Below, one piece after another: positions 32,381-42,340 of a stretch of DNA of 64,000 nt. A program made the translations under genes and the position numbers. The stretch lies in NCBI GenBank assembly GCA_945910005.1, contig OX246749.1, positions 23,545,097 to 23,609,096 of the forward strand, given 5' to 3'. Position 1 is the first letter of the stretch; every line of letters begins with the position of its first letter. The stretch is from Isoperla grammatica (taxonomy: Eukaryota; Arthropoda; Insecta; Plecoptera; Perlodidae). The notes beneath the pieces are model-generated. The model searched no databases. It had not been told where the DNA came from and saw only the letters and a list, made by a program, of their open reading frames with translations.

Positions 32381-32403
32381 GGGGGGGGGGGGGGGAGGGG
32401 GGG
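32381..32403. repeat. G-rich tract
   Basis: A nearly continuous G run broken by single A bases, within the cargo region of the gypsy element. Confidence 0.75.
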
Positions 32404-33187
32404 GCTTGGCGCGTAAGCCGTGTGTGCATACAGGCTTACCGCAAGATAATTTACCCATATTGACCGTCCGTTTATAAACAATTACAAGTAAGCACACGAT
32501 ATTTAAAAAAAATTCCTGCATGTGGTCCTAGGTATATGAGAGGGGGCATCAACTCGTTACGCAAGACCTTCAAAGACTGATATATAACCATGTCTGCGCA
32601 AGACTAATCTAACTATCGGTTGGTTGGATAGTCAAGTCGGCGAATATTCTCTTGCCCTGCTTAGCCCAAATACATTTCCTCGTCTCGTCTTCAATCACAT
32701 TCACAGCTCGAGCTAACGTTGTCAAGGTCGACTGGTTTGTGTGTGATGGTGGTAGGCGCGGGGGGATGAAGACTGCTGGACTTCGGCAGCCAATAGGAGG
32801 CTGGCCCGCCCGTCTTCGCTCGGCTCGGAGGAATGTATCTGTGTCGCGACAGAGCGAGTTACCAGACGGTGTTTAGAAATAATATTGGAACGCAAAACAT
32901 GCACTTTGTTAGTGCAATTTCTGATTAAACCGTTGAACTTACAGTTACACTTTTTTTTTTCGATGCTCACATTGATTCAAACTCTGATTTGTGTTACTTA
33001 CTTCTTCTAGAAAATATTTCAAACGTCTCTTATTATGCGATAAAGTTGCACGGTCATGAGACTATTTTAACATTATCGACAATGTTTATATCATTATAAG
33101 TCAAAAGTGCTTTATTATTTGGAAAATTTGACTACGCGAAAGCAACGAACACATCTTTGTGAGCGATACTGCAAAATATGGTTATGA

Positions 33188-34258
33188 TCCTATTACCCAT
33201 TAACCTGCAATAGCCACAAAGCCGAGCGCTTGCATTCAGCTCCGCGCGTCCCGCATCTTGTCGACTCGAATCCTCTTAAGGACTTAGGAGCACAACTAGC
33301 GGGACAGATTGCAGAGCAAGGGACTCAAATCGAGCAGTTAAAATCTACTATGGATAATAGACTCACGGCACTAGAGACACCCATTAACACCGCGGACACA
33401 CGTGACGACGGGGTGACCGAGGTGAGACAGGAGGGCCCGGTGCCACCAAATAGCGGAACAACTCACGGACAGGAGGTTGCCGGGTTTGCGGCACCAATCA
33501 TAGTGAGGGCAGAAACATTTGTGAAAGTGATGCAGTTCACGGGTACCAATCTCACACACCCAGTAACATTCATACAACAACTCGAACAATACTTTAGGGC
33601 ACATGCTGCTCCGAAAGATGCTCAGTCCGCCATTGCCATGAGTAATATGTCTGGCAGCGCGCTGACGTGGGCAGAGGCGTTTTTAGATCGCTCGGTGAGC
33701 TTTCAAGATTTCAAGAAGGCATTCCTCGACACCTATTGGGGTACATCACAGCAAAGGGCGGTACGATTCGACATATACCAAGGTAGTTTTAAAAGAGGTC
33801 CCGGAAAAAAAATGGCGGATCACTTCGCGGAAATGGTCGTCAAAGCGAAATATTTAGAACCGCGCCTCACAGACCTAGAGCTAATAGAAGCAGTGACCGA
33901 ACACTATGCACCGTCTATTGCCAATATCATTTTGGCTGCGCACCCGCAAACGAATGCAGATATGGTGAAGTTCTTGCGGAAATTAGATGCCAATGAAGAG
34001 CGAAAGGCACTTACCTATCAAACGCAATATCAATCCACCAGGAGTGGCAGCTGGCGCGACACTCAGGAGCCTAATACCTCAGCGGGGAATTGGAGAAGTC
34101 CTGATCAAAGGCTCAACCCAAGCCTGGGGAACAGGCAAACACCGGCAGGGGGACGTCAAGATGGACGTCAGGCTGATAGACGCCAAATCAATACAATGCA
34201 AATCGGGGAAGAGGAGGATTCAGTGCTAGAGGTAAATGACACAATCTCGGAAAACTGA
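33188..34258 (+). CDS. Gypsy gag polyprotein (main part)
   Basis: Structural protein of the particle. The frame is open from 33188 and the first 20-30 codons are of unsure origin. No ATG is evident near the start, consistent with loss or splicing of the N-terminus. The capsid-like region runs from FTGTNLTHPVTFIQQLEQYF through LTWAEAFLDRSVSFQDFKKA to MVKFLRKLDANEERKALTYQ, the usual gypsy Gag fold pattern. The C-terminus is basic and polar (GGRQDGRQADRRQ) and no CCHC zinc knuckle is present. The stop at 34256-34258 lies in a 19-base overlap with pol, in the frame one base ahead of it. Confidence 0.85.
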   Translation, partial: SYYPLTCNSHKAERLHSAPRVPHLVDSNPLKDLGAQLAGQIAEQGTQIEQLKSTMDNRLTALETPINTADTRDDGVTEVRQEGPVPPNSGTTHGQEVAGFAAPIIVRAETFVKVMQFTGTNLTHPVTFIQQLEQYFRAHAAPKDAQSAIAMSNMSGSALTWAEAFLDRSVSFQDFKKAFLDTYWGTSQQRAVRFDIYQGSFKRGPGKKMADHFAEMVVKAKYLEPRLTDLELIEAVTEHYAPSIANIILAAHPQTNADMVKFLRKLDANEERKALTYQTQYQSTRSGSWRDTQEPNTSAGNWRSPDQRLNPSLGNRQTPAGGRQDGRQADRRQINTMQIGEEEDSVLEVNDTISEN

Positions 34259-37200
34259 GGACGGTCGCTAGCTTCGAACCCTCACAAGCGACCGTGATAA
34301 AGGACAACATCGACATACGGGTTCAAACGATATTTAGTGACATGCAGAGTGACCTGATGGATGAACATCGCGAGGAGGAAGAGGGCCGGCCTGACAAGGC
34401 AGTTACGCCGAAAATTTGGGTAGAGATAGCAGGATCGCGGGTGCTTACACTAATTGATTCCGGGAGTGAGGTGTCGGGCATTTCGGAGCAAGTTTTCAAG
34501 GAAATGAATTCAACCACTACAATGATACCTACGCTACCGGTTACAGGAGTCACCATTCTGGGAGCAGTGGGGGGCCACAGCAGCCATGTTACTCAACAGG
34601 CGATGCTACCAATTACGATTGCGGGACATAAACAAGATGTTGTATGCCTAGTAATAAAGAACCTTATATGCCCGTTGATTTTGGGAGCAGACTGGCTTCG
34701 AGACAACAACGTGAAACTACATCATTTTGACACGGCTATATTAGAGATACCTGTTGACCAGAGCCACACACTGGTTCCCTTCGTAGGAGAAGGACAGACC
34801 ACGGACACGAACGATAGGACGGTACAGGAGACTATTTCCCTAAATGACATGGAATGTTGCGGAGAACAGGACAACTTGCCTCCATGTTTGATACAATTTC
34901 CAGAACCTGAATGCGCGGAGACGATATCTACAGGGTCTCAACTAACAATTGATCTTGGACAGCTGGTGGACATGGACACGCTATCACAACGCCAGGGAGA
35001 ACAAGTTCAGGCGTTGCTCACGGAATACTCTGAAGTGTTTTCAGATAAACCTGGCAGAACGACGCTTTATGAGCATGAAATTAAATTGACCACGGACAAA
35101 CCTTTCATGCAGCAAACGTACCCGGTACCGTTCTCCAAACGAAAGGCTGTAGAGAGCCAGCTTATGAAAATGATGGAATGGGGAGTTATCGAGAGAGCCC
35201 CATCACCCTATGTCAACCCGTTAGTTGTTGTATCCAAAACTGATGGCACGGTTCGGCTATGTCTGGACGCGAGACGTTTAAACCAACACATGGAGAGGGA
35301 CTGTGAGAGACCATCCAACCAAGTCGAGCTGCTGCACAAGTTTGGAAATGCCAAATATATTTCCACCGTCGATCTTACCAGCTCCTACTGGCAAATACCT
35401 CTAAGATACAACGATCGGAAGTACACGTCTTTCCTATACGACTCTCGGAGCTACCAATTCACGGTATTACCGTTCGGTCTGGCAACCTCGGTTGCCAGCT
35501 TCACACGATGCCTTGACAAAGTTCTTGGACCGGAGGTCCTTCAATTTACGGCATGTTACGTGGACGATTTGGTTATAGCATCGCCCGATTTTGATACACA
35601 CATTAAACATTTGCGAGCGGTTTTACAACGCCTGAAAGACGCGGGCATGACCGTGAATATAAAAAAATCAAAGTTTATACGAAAAGAAGTCCCATTTCTG
35701 GGGCACATCCTAACCACAAAAGGAATTTTGCCTGACACGCGGAAGATAGAAGCAATACAACATTTTCCCATACCGACTAATGTCAAGAAGCTACGTGGTT
35801 TCCTTGGACTGTGCAATTTCTATCGACGTTTTTGTATTCGCTATGCCTGTAAAACTGTTGTTCTCCTACGACTTCTCCAAAAAGGGGTGAAATGGAAATG
35901 GGGCGTTGAGGAAACAATAGCTTTTGAGGACGTGAAGAAGGCGTTTTTGAAAGCTGTATTACTACACCACCCACAGCCGCACAAACCATTCTTCCTACAA
36001 ACGGATAGTTCAGACGTTGGACTCGGTTCTTTCTTATATCAGATAAATGAAGAAGGTGATAAGGAGGTCATAGCTTTTGCCAGCCGAACGCTGCGGGGAG
36101 CTGAAAAGAATTACTCCACAACTGAAAAGGAGGCCCTTGCTGTGGTTTGGTCACTCCAAAAATTCCGGATTTATGTACTCGGTAATGATTTGACGGTCAT
36201 AACAGATCACAAGTCCTTATCGTTCCTCCTGAAGTGCCGGCTTCGAAACAATAGATTGACTGGTTGGATACTAGCAATACAAGAATACAATTTTAAAGTA
36301 CAATATTGTCGCGGTTCAGACAATATTGCTGCAGATGTCTTGTCACGGAACCCTGTACCATCTGCAGGTTATGAGCAAACAGAGTCAGAGTGCAACCAAC
36401 ACCAATTTCACATAGCAAAAGTGATTCTGGAAAATGACAAAGCTATGAATAAAGATCTTAACAATATTGAAGAACTACAGAAGAATGACAAAGAATTACA
36501 AAACATCAGGGATTACATCACATCGGGAGACTCGAGTACGCCAAGACTACAGCGCATTGTAGGGAAGTATAGACTGCACAAAGGGGTTTTGTTTAAACAA
36601 GCAGAACAGGGGTTAAAGTGGAAACTGTGCATACCGCAAGAGCTCACTGTTCCCATGGTAACGCTCTTCCATGTGAAGTTAGGTCATTTTGGTACCGACA
36701 AAATTTTGGCGGCCATCCAAGAGCACTTCATTTGGAAAGGGATCAGCCGTACCGTTCGAAAAGTAGTGTCTGCCTGCGACCTTTGCCAAAAGACCAAATG
36801 GCCGAATCAACCTTGCAGGGGGAAGATGGTTCCTATCATAGCTAGTACCCCTGGGGAATTGGTAGCTATTGATTTGTACGGGCCACTGCCCAAATCAAGA
36901 GGAGGGGTGACATATTTGTTGGTCATGCTTGATGTTTTTACTAAATATGTGAAACTCTACCCGATAAAGCGAGCAACTACTCAAAGCATCTTACACCGAA
37001 TTTTGCAAGAATACGTTCCTCAGGTTAACAAGCCAACAACTATACTGTGTGATCATGGCACGCAATTCACGGCGAAGAAATGGTACACGACTTTACAGGC
37101 AAACGGCATTCAAGTAAGGCACTCGTCCATCCGCCATCCCCAGAGTAATCCCAGTGAACGTGTAATGAGGGAGTTGGGCCGGATGTTCAGGGCATACTGC

Positions 37201-37689
37201 AATGAGAAGCACACCGCTTGGGTTACACATGTGCAACAACTGGAAACATGGATGAACACTACGATACACAGCAGTACAGGCTACAAGCCGGAAGAACTAC
37301 AAACGGGGAAAACACCTCCAGCAGTGGTAACAACTAGGTGCGAATACCCACAAAGTCAAGCAGTTGACATCAACAGGGCAACTAAGTTCATTCTGGCAAA
37401 TGATACCATGTTGACAAAAGCCCAGAAGAGAAAAAGCAGACATGACAGCAACGGAAAGACCCAGAACTTCGCACCAGGTACCATGGTGTTGTTACGAACT
37501 AACAAGCCATCGGATGCGGCGGAGAAAGTAATTCATAAATTCTTCCTCATATATGAAGGACCATACGTGGTGGAGAAGGAAACGCATCCAAATGCGTATG
37601 CCATCAAGGATCTAGCCACTGGAGAGCGTCGAGGGGTGTACAATATCACCAATCTAAAACCGTACACTTCCCTTCCCAAAACTAAATAA
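34240..37689 (+). CDS. Gypsy pol: protease-RT-RNase H-integrase
   Basis: The frame has no ATG of its own near the start and is probably reached by -1 frameshift from gag. Residues are counted from 34294. Protease: LTLIDSGSEVSGIS near 50. RT: RLCLDARRLNQ, STVDLTSSYWQIPL, VLPFGLATS and the catalytic CYVDDLVIAS near 427. RNase H: FLQTDSSDVGLGSFL near 567 with ITDHKSL. Integrase: HVKLGHFG...CDLCQKTK zinc finger, catalytic Asp in AIDLYGPLP and CDHGTQFT, and Glu in SNPSERVMREL, followed by a basic tail with GPYVVEKETHP. No stop or frameshift interrupts the 1131 codons, so the enzyme set may be functional. No env follows. Confidence 0.93.
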   Translation, partial: HNLGKLRTVASFEPSQATVIKDNIDIRVQTIFSDMQSDLMDEHREEEEGRPDKAVTPKIWVEIAGSRVLTLIDSGSEVSGISEQVFKEMNSTTTMIPTLPVTGVTILGAVGGHSSHVTQQAMLPITIAGHKQDVVCLVIKNLICPLILGADWLRDNNVKLHHFDTAILEIPVDQSHTLVPFVGEGQTTDTNDRTVQETISLNDMECCGEQDNLPPCLIQFPEPECAETISTGSQLTIDLGQLVDMDTLSQRQGEQVQALLTEYSEVFSDKPGRTTLYEHEIKLTTDKPFMQQTYPVPFSKRKAVESQLMKMMEWGVIERAPSPYVNPLVVVSKTDGTVRLCLDARRLNQHMERDCERPSNQVELLHKFGNAKYISTVDLTSSYWQIPLRYNDRKYTSFLYDSRSYQFTVLPFGLATSVASFTRCLDKVLGPEVLQFTACYVDDLVIASPDFDTHIKHLRAVLQRLKDAGMTVNIKKSKFIRKEVPFLGHILTTKGILPDTRKIEAIQHFPIPTNVKKLRGFLGLCNFYRRFCIRYACKTVVLLRLLQKGVKWKWGVEETIAFEDVKKAFLKAVLLHHPQPHKPFFLQTDSSDVGLGSFLYQINEEGDKEVIAFASRTLRGAEKNYSTTEKEALAVVWSLQKFRIYVLGNDLTVITDHKSLSFLLKCRLRNNRLTGWILAIQEYNFKVQYCRGSDNIAADVLSRNPVPSAGYEQTESECNQHQFHIAKVILENDKAMNKDLNNIEELQKNDKELQNIRDYITSGDSSTPRLQRIVGKYRLHKGVLFKQAEQGLKWKLCIPQELTVPMVTLFHVKLGHFGTDKILAAIQEHFIWKGISRTVRKVVSACDLCQKTKWPNQPCRGKMVPIIASTPGELVAIDLYGPLPKSRGGVTYLLVMLDVFTKYVKLYPIKRATTQSILHRILQEYVPQVNKPTTILCDHGTQFTAKKWYTTLQANGIQVRHSSIRHPQSNPSERVMRELGRMFRAYCNEKHTAWVTHVQQLETWMNTTIHSSTGYKPEELQTGKTPPAVVTTRCEYPQSQAVDINRATKFILANDTMLTKAQKRKSRHDSNGKTQNFAPGTMVLLRTNKPSDAAEKVIHKFFLIYEGPYVVEKETHPNAYAIKDLATGERRGVYNITNLKPYTSLPKTK
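34249..34295 (+). promoter_or_regulatory. Putative -1 ribosomal frameshift signal
   Basis: In the gag frame the site reads G GAA AAC then the TGA stop; slipping back one base enters pol, which is open from 34240. After ggaaaac and a 5-base spacer (tgagg), acggtcgc (34261-34268) pairs perfectly with gcgaccgt (34288-34295), an 8-bp stem with a 19-base loop. Heptamer, spacer and stem are spaced as in known -1 sites, but GGAAAAC is not the canonical X-XXY-YYZ form. Inferred, not tested. Confidence 0.55.
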
Positions 37690-37724
37690 TTCCGAAACTC
37701 CTTCAAAAATTTTCCGAATTCCGG

Positions 37725-37745
37725 GTTTTCGAAATGGGGGGCGGT
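37725..37745 (+). promoter_or_regulatory. Polypurine tract
   Basis: The purine-rich gaaatggggggcgg directly precedes the 3' LTR; it primes plus-strand synthesis in LTR elements. A single pyrimidine interrupts it. Confidence 0.7.
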
Positions 37746-38708
37746 TGTAACCGTACAGTACCATGCACGGTACATATATTTAGTTTAGATAATAGTTAGT
37801 TGATATTTCTTAGTCCAATAGTATAAAAATCAATAGAATAGGGTAGTTTAGAAAGTAGGTCAAGGGCTGCGGAGAGCGAACGCACGGGGCGGAAGATTTG
37901 GAGGAGAAGGCAGTAGACGAGGACTCGAGCAAGAAGCAACACGTCGTCCTGTAGAGGAAGCCAACAACCAGTCTGCGCTGCGTGTGCGAATAAAAATAAA
38001 TAAGTTAAAATAGTGTTACTCAATTTCCAAGTGGAAATTTGTTTCGTTTTACATAATATATATATATATATATACCGGTATCTAACATAATATTCGAAGT
38101 GAATATAATAATTCAAGTGTGCGACGTCAGCCACGTGAATATCACTACCTACACCACATCTTCCATCAACAAGTCAACTATAAACCACATATACAGGTCA
38201 GAACAATATATAAGAAAAACAACAGAACAATAGATAATAGTAAATACCGGAACAATTTTATCAAATCCAGACGACAGCAGGCAAATCAAGCAAACAAACC
38301 ATTGTGTGTACTTTCATAACAAACCATAAAACCAACCAACAATAATATAAAATCGACAAACAGAACAATCACTAGCATTAAGATAATTATAAGTATAAGA
38401 AGGAACTTTGACTAAAGTAAAACACCAGGTAGTAAGAAAAAGAACCTATATTATAGTTAGTTATAAGCTTTGAATTATCACCATACAAAATATCTATATA
38501 TTAGTGTCAGTCTTCACAAGGATAGTAAACCGCAACCATTATTTAAATACCAGTAAAAATAGTTCAAACTACTAATCACCCAATATAGCCTAATCTATGT
38601 TCAACCCGGAAACCCATACCACACCATCCATATAGAACACTCCTTCAACCGGAAGACTACGACCGTCACCGCCAGTCCACAATACGTCAGGCTTACGGTA
38701 AGACTACA
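37746..38708 (+). repeat. 3' LTR of the gypsy element
   Basis: 963 bp, the same length as the 5' LTR and without a visible difference from it. It ends ACTACA and is followed by aggg, the TSD. Confidence 0.95.
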
Positions 38709-38952
38709 AGGGGATGACTGACAACCCCTTCCACGTCATCGAAACTACCAGAAACATTTTTAGGCACACGAGTACGACCCCCTGATATAAAACTAATTCC
38801 AAGGCGTCCGTGGACAGAAGTTGGCTAGTCTTCGGGGACAGTTGTTTGCCAGTCGTTTAGAACAGGAGTTGTTGGTCATCCGTGAAAGTGATAATAGTAT
38901 GACAGTCGTGAGCAGTTGGTGACGGAGGTGCAATCGTTTACTGTATATTTTA

Positions 38953-39207
38953 CAGTACAACCTTGATATAAAGTCGCCGAAGGGACTTTTGATTTTCGAC
39001 GTTATATCAAGCGAGACGTTGTATCAAATTAACTAAAAAAAAAAACTGATTTATGGCTTAGTTTGAAGTAAATGTACTCTTTGGGGCAACATCAATAACA
39101 AAGGGACTGAAATAGTGACAGATTAGATTTGTTGCACTTGAATGACCTGCAGTATCCTAAAGTAGCATTACAGAAAAGATAACACAAAATGAAATTACAC
39201 ATTATGG

Positions 39208-39246
<39 letters not shown>

Positions 39247-39754
39247 GTTTGTATGGCTCACTATCTTAGGTATCAGCCTACCTACACCCTTTTAATTTGG
39301 CCAGCGCTATTGTACAGTCTACTGTCACCGCTCTTATCAAGGAGGAGATAACATGACCATCCAGTGCTTGCCATCGAGTGATAAACTGGTTTATTTCCGT
39401 TTTGGGTCTTTGTCGAGACAATGTATTAGACACAGATAAAGGGGGGCAACAAAGCGCTGGCTGTGAGCCACCGGGCCCGCTACCTGAGTCGGGTCGGCGT
39501 ACAGCGTACAGTACACTGACAGTTAAATTCCATCGTAAAAACAGGAATTTTATCTGAAACGACGTTACATCAAACCTTTTACTAACAGGGACGTTAATTT
39601 AGGGACGTACTATCGCATTTGACGTTATATCATGCGACGTATTATCAAGAGAAGATTAACATTGTGTCTTATGGGGTTTTGCCGGGACTTTATCAAAACT
39701 ACGTGATAATGCAAACGACGTTGTATCAGACGAGGTAATAACAAGGTTGTACTG
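38953..39754. mobile_element. Pogo/Tigger-like MITE, 802 bp
   Basis: The ends CAGTACAACCTTG and CAAGGTTGTACTG form a perfect 13-bp inverted repeat flanked by TA on both sides (38951-38952 and 39755-39756), the TSD of the Tc1/mariner superfamily; CAGT(A)...ACC is typical of pogo/Tigger. Subterminal motifs such as gacgttatatca recur inside both ends. It has no transposase frame. A 34-base G run lies inside. Confidence 0.88.
39211..39244. repeat. Poly-G tract, 34 bases
   Basis: The longest G run in the window, preceded by gggga. It lies within the Tigger-like MITE and is a likely site of replication slippage and sequencing error. Confidence 0.9.
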
Positions 39755-39877
39755 TAATATCCGGACTAAAATTTTCACAACTACAATTTATATCACAAAT
39801 AACATTTTAACAACTACAATTTAATAATCAACTCCACTTAGACCGTCGTCTTTAACACCAGCCACTTCGTATTTCAA

Positions 39878-40254
39878 GATTGATTGATGGGGCTTAACGT
39901 CTCATATTTATGCAACGATGGCTAATCGAGACGATGAGCGGGTGATAATGAAGATGAGAAAGATGATAATGAAGAATAAAGCCACATCCGAATCAGACCC
40001 ATTGTACGTCGCGTGAGTCGTCATACGGGAGTCCAGCAAGGGAGGGCAGGGCCAAGTGGGAGGAGAAATATTAGATGGGACAGTGGGGGGGAATGGGGAT
40101 TGGGGTGTGGACTGCACTTCGTCTGACTTCTCCTCCTCGACCAGTCCGGCTTGGGTGGCCCTACTAGAAGCATACGCTTCCGCCGGCATAGCTCTCGGGA
40201 TCAACAAAGCACGCAAACCTGCCCACCACGATAAGGTGGCAGTCCCTGGGCAGG
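39878..40254 (-). mobile_element. SINE-like retroposon, copy 1 (377 bp)
   Basis: Flanked by the 13-bp TSD cttcgtatttcaa (39865-39877 and 40255-40267). Read on the minus strand it begins cctgcccagggactgccacc and ends gacgttaagccccatcaatc with an (AATC)n tail, the form of a 3' end copied by a non-LTR enzyme. The body carries gagctatgccggcggaagcg. A frame of about 100 codons covers much of it on each strand, but it has no domain. It may be an internally deleted non-LTR element keeping 5' and 3' ends. Confidence 0.85.
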
Positions 40255-40267
40255 CTTCGTATTTCAA

Positions 40268-41184
40268 CAACAACAACACAACAACAGCATCATCATCATC
40301 ATCATCAACATCGCCATCATCGATCATGGCCCAGCGTACATAAAGGAATATATAACAATCATGATATCGTTAAATTTATAATATTTTTGGCCACTGATAA
40401 TTTTTATGTACTGTATTGTCCTGTTTTATCACAAATTATTGTTTTTATTATAACAGCATAAATCTTAACTAATTTAACTTATAATTTAACCTCTTTTCCT
40501 TTTAAAAACCCATTAATCTAATTTTAAGGTCTACCATTAGTGTAGAATTAAGTCCCGTACGGTCACAGCATCTATTGCAATATCTAGTCTAGAAAACGTG
40601 AAGGCTTTCCTATGTGCCCGCAAAGTCGATGAGAGTGTAATTAATGCACTTGGTCTGTTAGATCGCACTCTCCTTGAAGTGGGTCAGGATGCTCGTAAAA
40701 AGCAGACCCTGCTTACTGATTTTTGTACGTGCTCAAGTATTACTTTGATGGTTACCACAACCACTTTTAAATGAAATATCTAGACCCCACCAAATGTGTA
40801 ATTATGTGTAAAAACAACTTTCGATATGGTAACTATGGACTATACACAGGCTAAAACACGAGAGCAGTGTTTTGTATTGTTTTGTCGGGCTCACTTTTCC
40901 TGTCTACGAGTATACGCAGTCGGCTGCTCGCCACGCCACTAGTGCGGTCTCTCTCAATGACGCTGCAGCTGTATAGCTCGCACCGCCTCCCCTCCCTTGA
41001 AGCTTGTAATGGTAACCAGCGTTCCCGCGCACCCTCTACTCCTTCCCTACCACACCTCCACAGCCACCTATGATGTATTGAGGTGTTTGATCCACTGACA
41101 TATCTATGTTGGAACTTCTTTGTGATTGATTGTTGTGTTTTATTCCTGGGGAGGAGTTCACTTGTTTTCCTATTCTTCTCGGTG
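40268..41184. other. Spacer between two retroposon copies
   Basis: Starts with (caa)n and (atc)n microsatellites at 40268-40325. The rest is AT-rich with no recognised gene. A GC-richer patch at about 40900-41060 gives short open frames on both strands without domains. Confidence 0.45.
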
Positions 41185-41197
41185 GTGATCTTATTGT

Positions 41198-41580
41198 TGA
41201 TTGATTGATTAATGGGGCTTAACGTCTCATATTTATGCAACGATGGCTAATCGAGACGATGAGCGGGTGATAATGAAGATGAGAAAGATGATAATGAAGA
41301 ATAAAGCCACATCCGAATCAGATCCATTGCACGTCGCGTGAGTCGTCATACGGGAGTCCAGCAAGGGAGGGCAGGGCCAAGTGGGAGGAGAAATATTCAA
41401 TGGGACAGTGGGGGGGAAAGGGGATTGGGGTGTGGACTGCACTTCGTCTGACTTCTCCTCCTCGACCAGTCCGGCTTGGGTGGCCCTACCAGAAGCATAC
41501 GCTTCCGCCGGCATAGCTCTCGGGATCAACAAAGCACGCAAACCTGCCCACCACGATAAGGTGGCAGTCCCTGGGCAGGT
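41198..41580 (-). mobile_element. SINE-like retroposon, copy 2 (383 bp)
   Basis: Second copy of the element at 39878, in the same orientation, with only scattered base differences (for example caggcc... versus attcaa for attaga inside). It has its own 13-bp TSD gtgatcttattgt (41185-41197 and 41581-41593) and a longer tail of gattgattgatta (plus strand). Independent TSDs prove two separate retropositions and not a segmental duplication. Confidence 0.87.
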
Positions 41581-41593
41581 GTGATCTTATTGT

Positions 41594-42340
41594 GATCAGG
41601 GGAGTTAAAATAAAGGAAGGAAGTTATATTTCAGGTATTTCAGGTAACGCTCACAGAATGCGCTCGTGGCATTATTTTTCAAGTTTTGGTGGGAAATTTA
41701 AAAAAATACGCGGAAGTCTAGAAATCCGTACACTTTTATACTTGAATCGTACAATCGGAAGAATTTATAATGGTTCTGCAGCCTTCAGCTGCTATATACC
41801 TTTTGTTTGGACATGTCTCTTTGCCTATGCCTTAAAAAAAAAATTGAAAATCTGTCGAGATTTGGCCGAGTTGAGGCACTTTTGGTTTTAGTATGTGTGT
41901 TATCAAGATTATTACAAAATGTATCTATGTATATTTATGCTTGTGTGTGACAAGTGTTTTAAAAAGACAATAGAAAAGGAAATTTGGAAAAAAAAGTAAA
42001 ACAAATAAGAAATAAAAAAAAAAGAATTTTCAAAATTTTGAAGTAAAAAAAAATAAATAAGAAAGCTCATAAAATTTTGAAGTACAAAAAGTACATACAC
42101 TCATATAAACTGTCGTAGATACATCATAAAGAAAGAATGAAATTCGAAAAAAGTGTAGGCTAACATTGTAAAAGTAAAAAAAAAACATGGTTACAAGATG
42201 GCGGTTAACAAAACAATTCGAACACTTTTGTCATGTGGTGACACTATTATTGTGGGTACCATTATAAAAAATTATCAACATCCGACGGTATGTTTTCATT
42301 AAAAAAAAATGGATTTGTTTTAGAAATTATTTGTTTGTAG
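41594..42340. other. AT-rich spacer
   Basis: A-rich low-complexity sequence, densest at 41980-42060. A 99-codon frame at 41592-41891 has no domain and is not called. Confidence 0.4.

Larger units (their letters stand above)
27290..33215. other. 5.9-kb foreign segment inside the gypsy element
   Basis: No gypsy coding sequence lies between the short leader ORF and the main gag frame. The segment holds GC-rich sequence at its left edge, a hairpin MITE (27694-27977), a short duplication (28320/28500), a C run, a 73-bp tandem duplication, a decayed SINE (32090-32356) and G-rich and GC-rich patches (32380, 32700-32880). The word gagcgc is present near both edges (about 27293 and 33224), a possible short TSD. 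No terminal repeat of an enclosing transposon was identified. Apart from these features, 28600-31200 shows nothing recognisable. Confidence 0.6.
26198..38708 (+). mobile_element. Ty3/gypsy LTR retrotransposon with internal cargo
   Basis: Two 963-bp LTRs (TGTAAC...ACTACA) bracket a primer-binding site, gag, pol and a polypurine tract. The bases before and after the element agree as the TSD aggg (26194-26197 and 38709-38712), or as five bases aaggg if the LTR end is shifted by one. The LTRs look identical, so insertion was very recent. Total length is 12.5 kb against an expected 6-7 kb; the excess is about 5.9 kb of foreign DNA between the leader and the main gag frame. Confidence 0.95.

Noticed and set aside
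39908..40343. ORFs of 139 and 95 codons on opposite strands
   Set aside because: They lie inside a retroposon copy and recur in the second copy at 41233-41584; no domain and a DDDD/SSSS tail from a microsatellite.
41592..41891. 99-codon ORF
   Set aside because: AT-rich, no domain, and it begins at a TSD of the retroposon; not supported.
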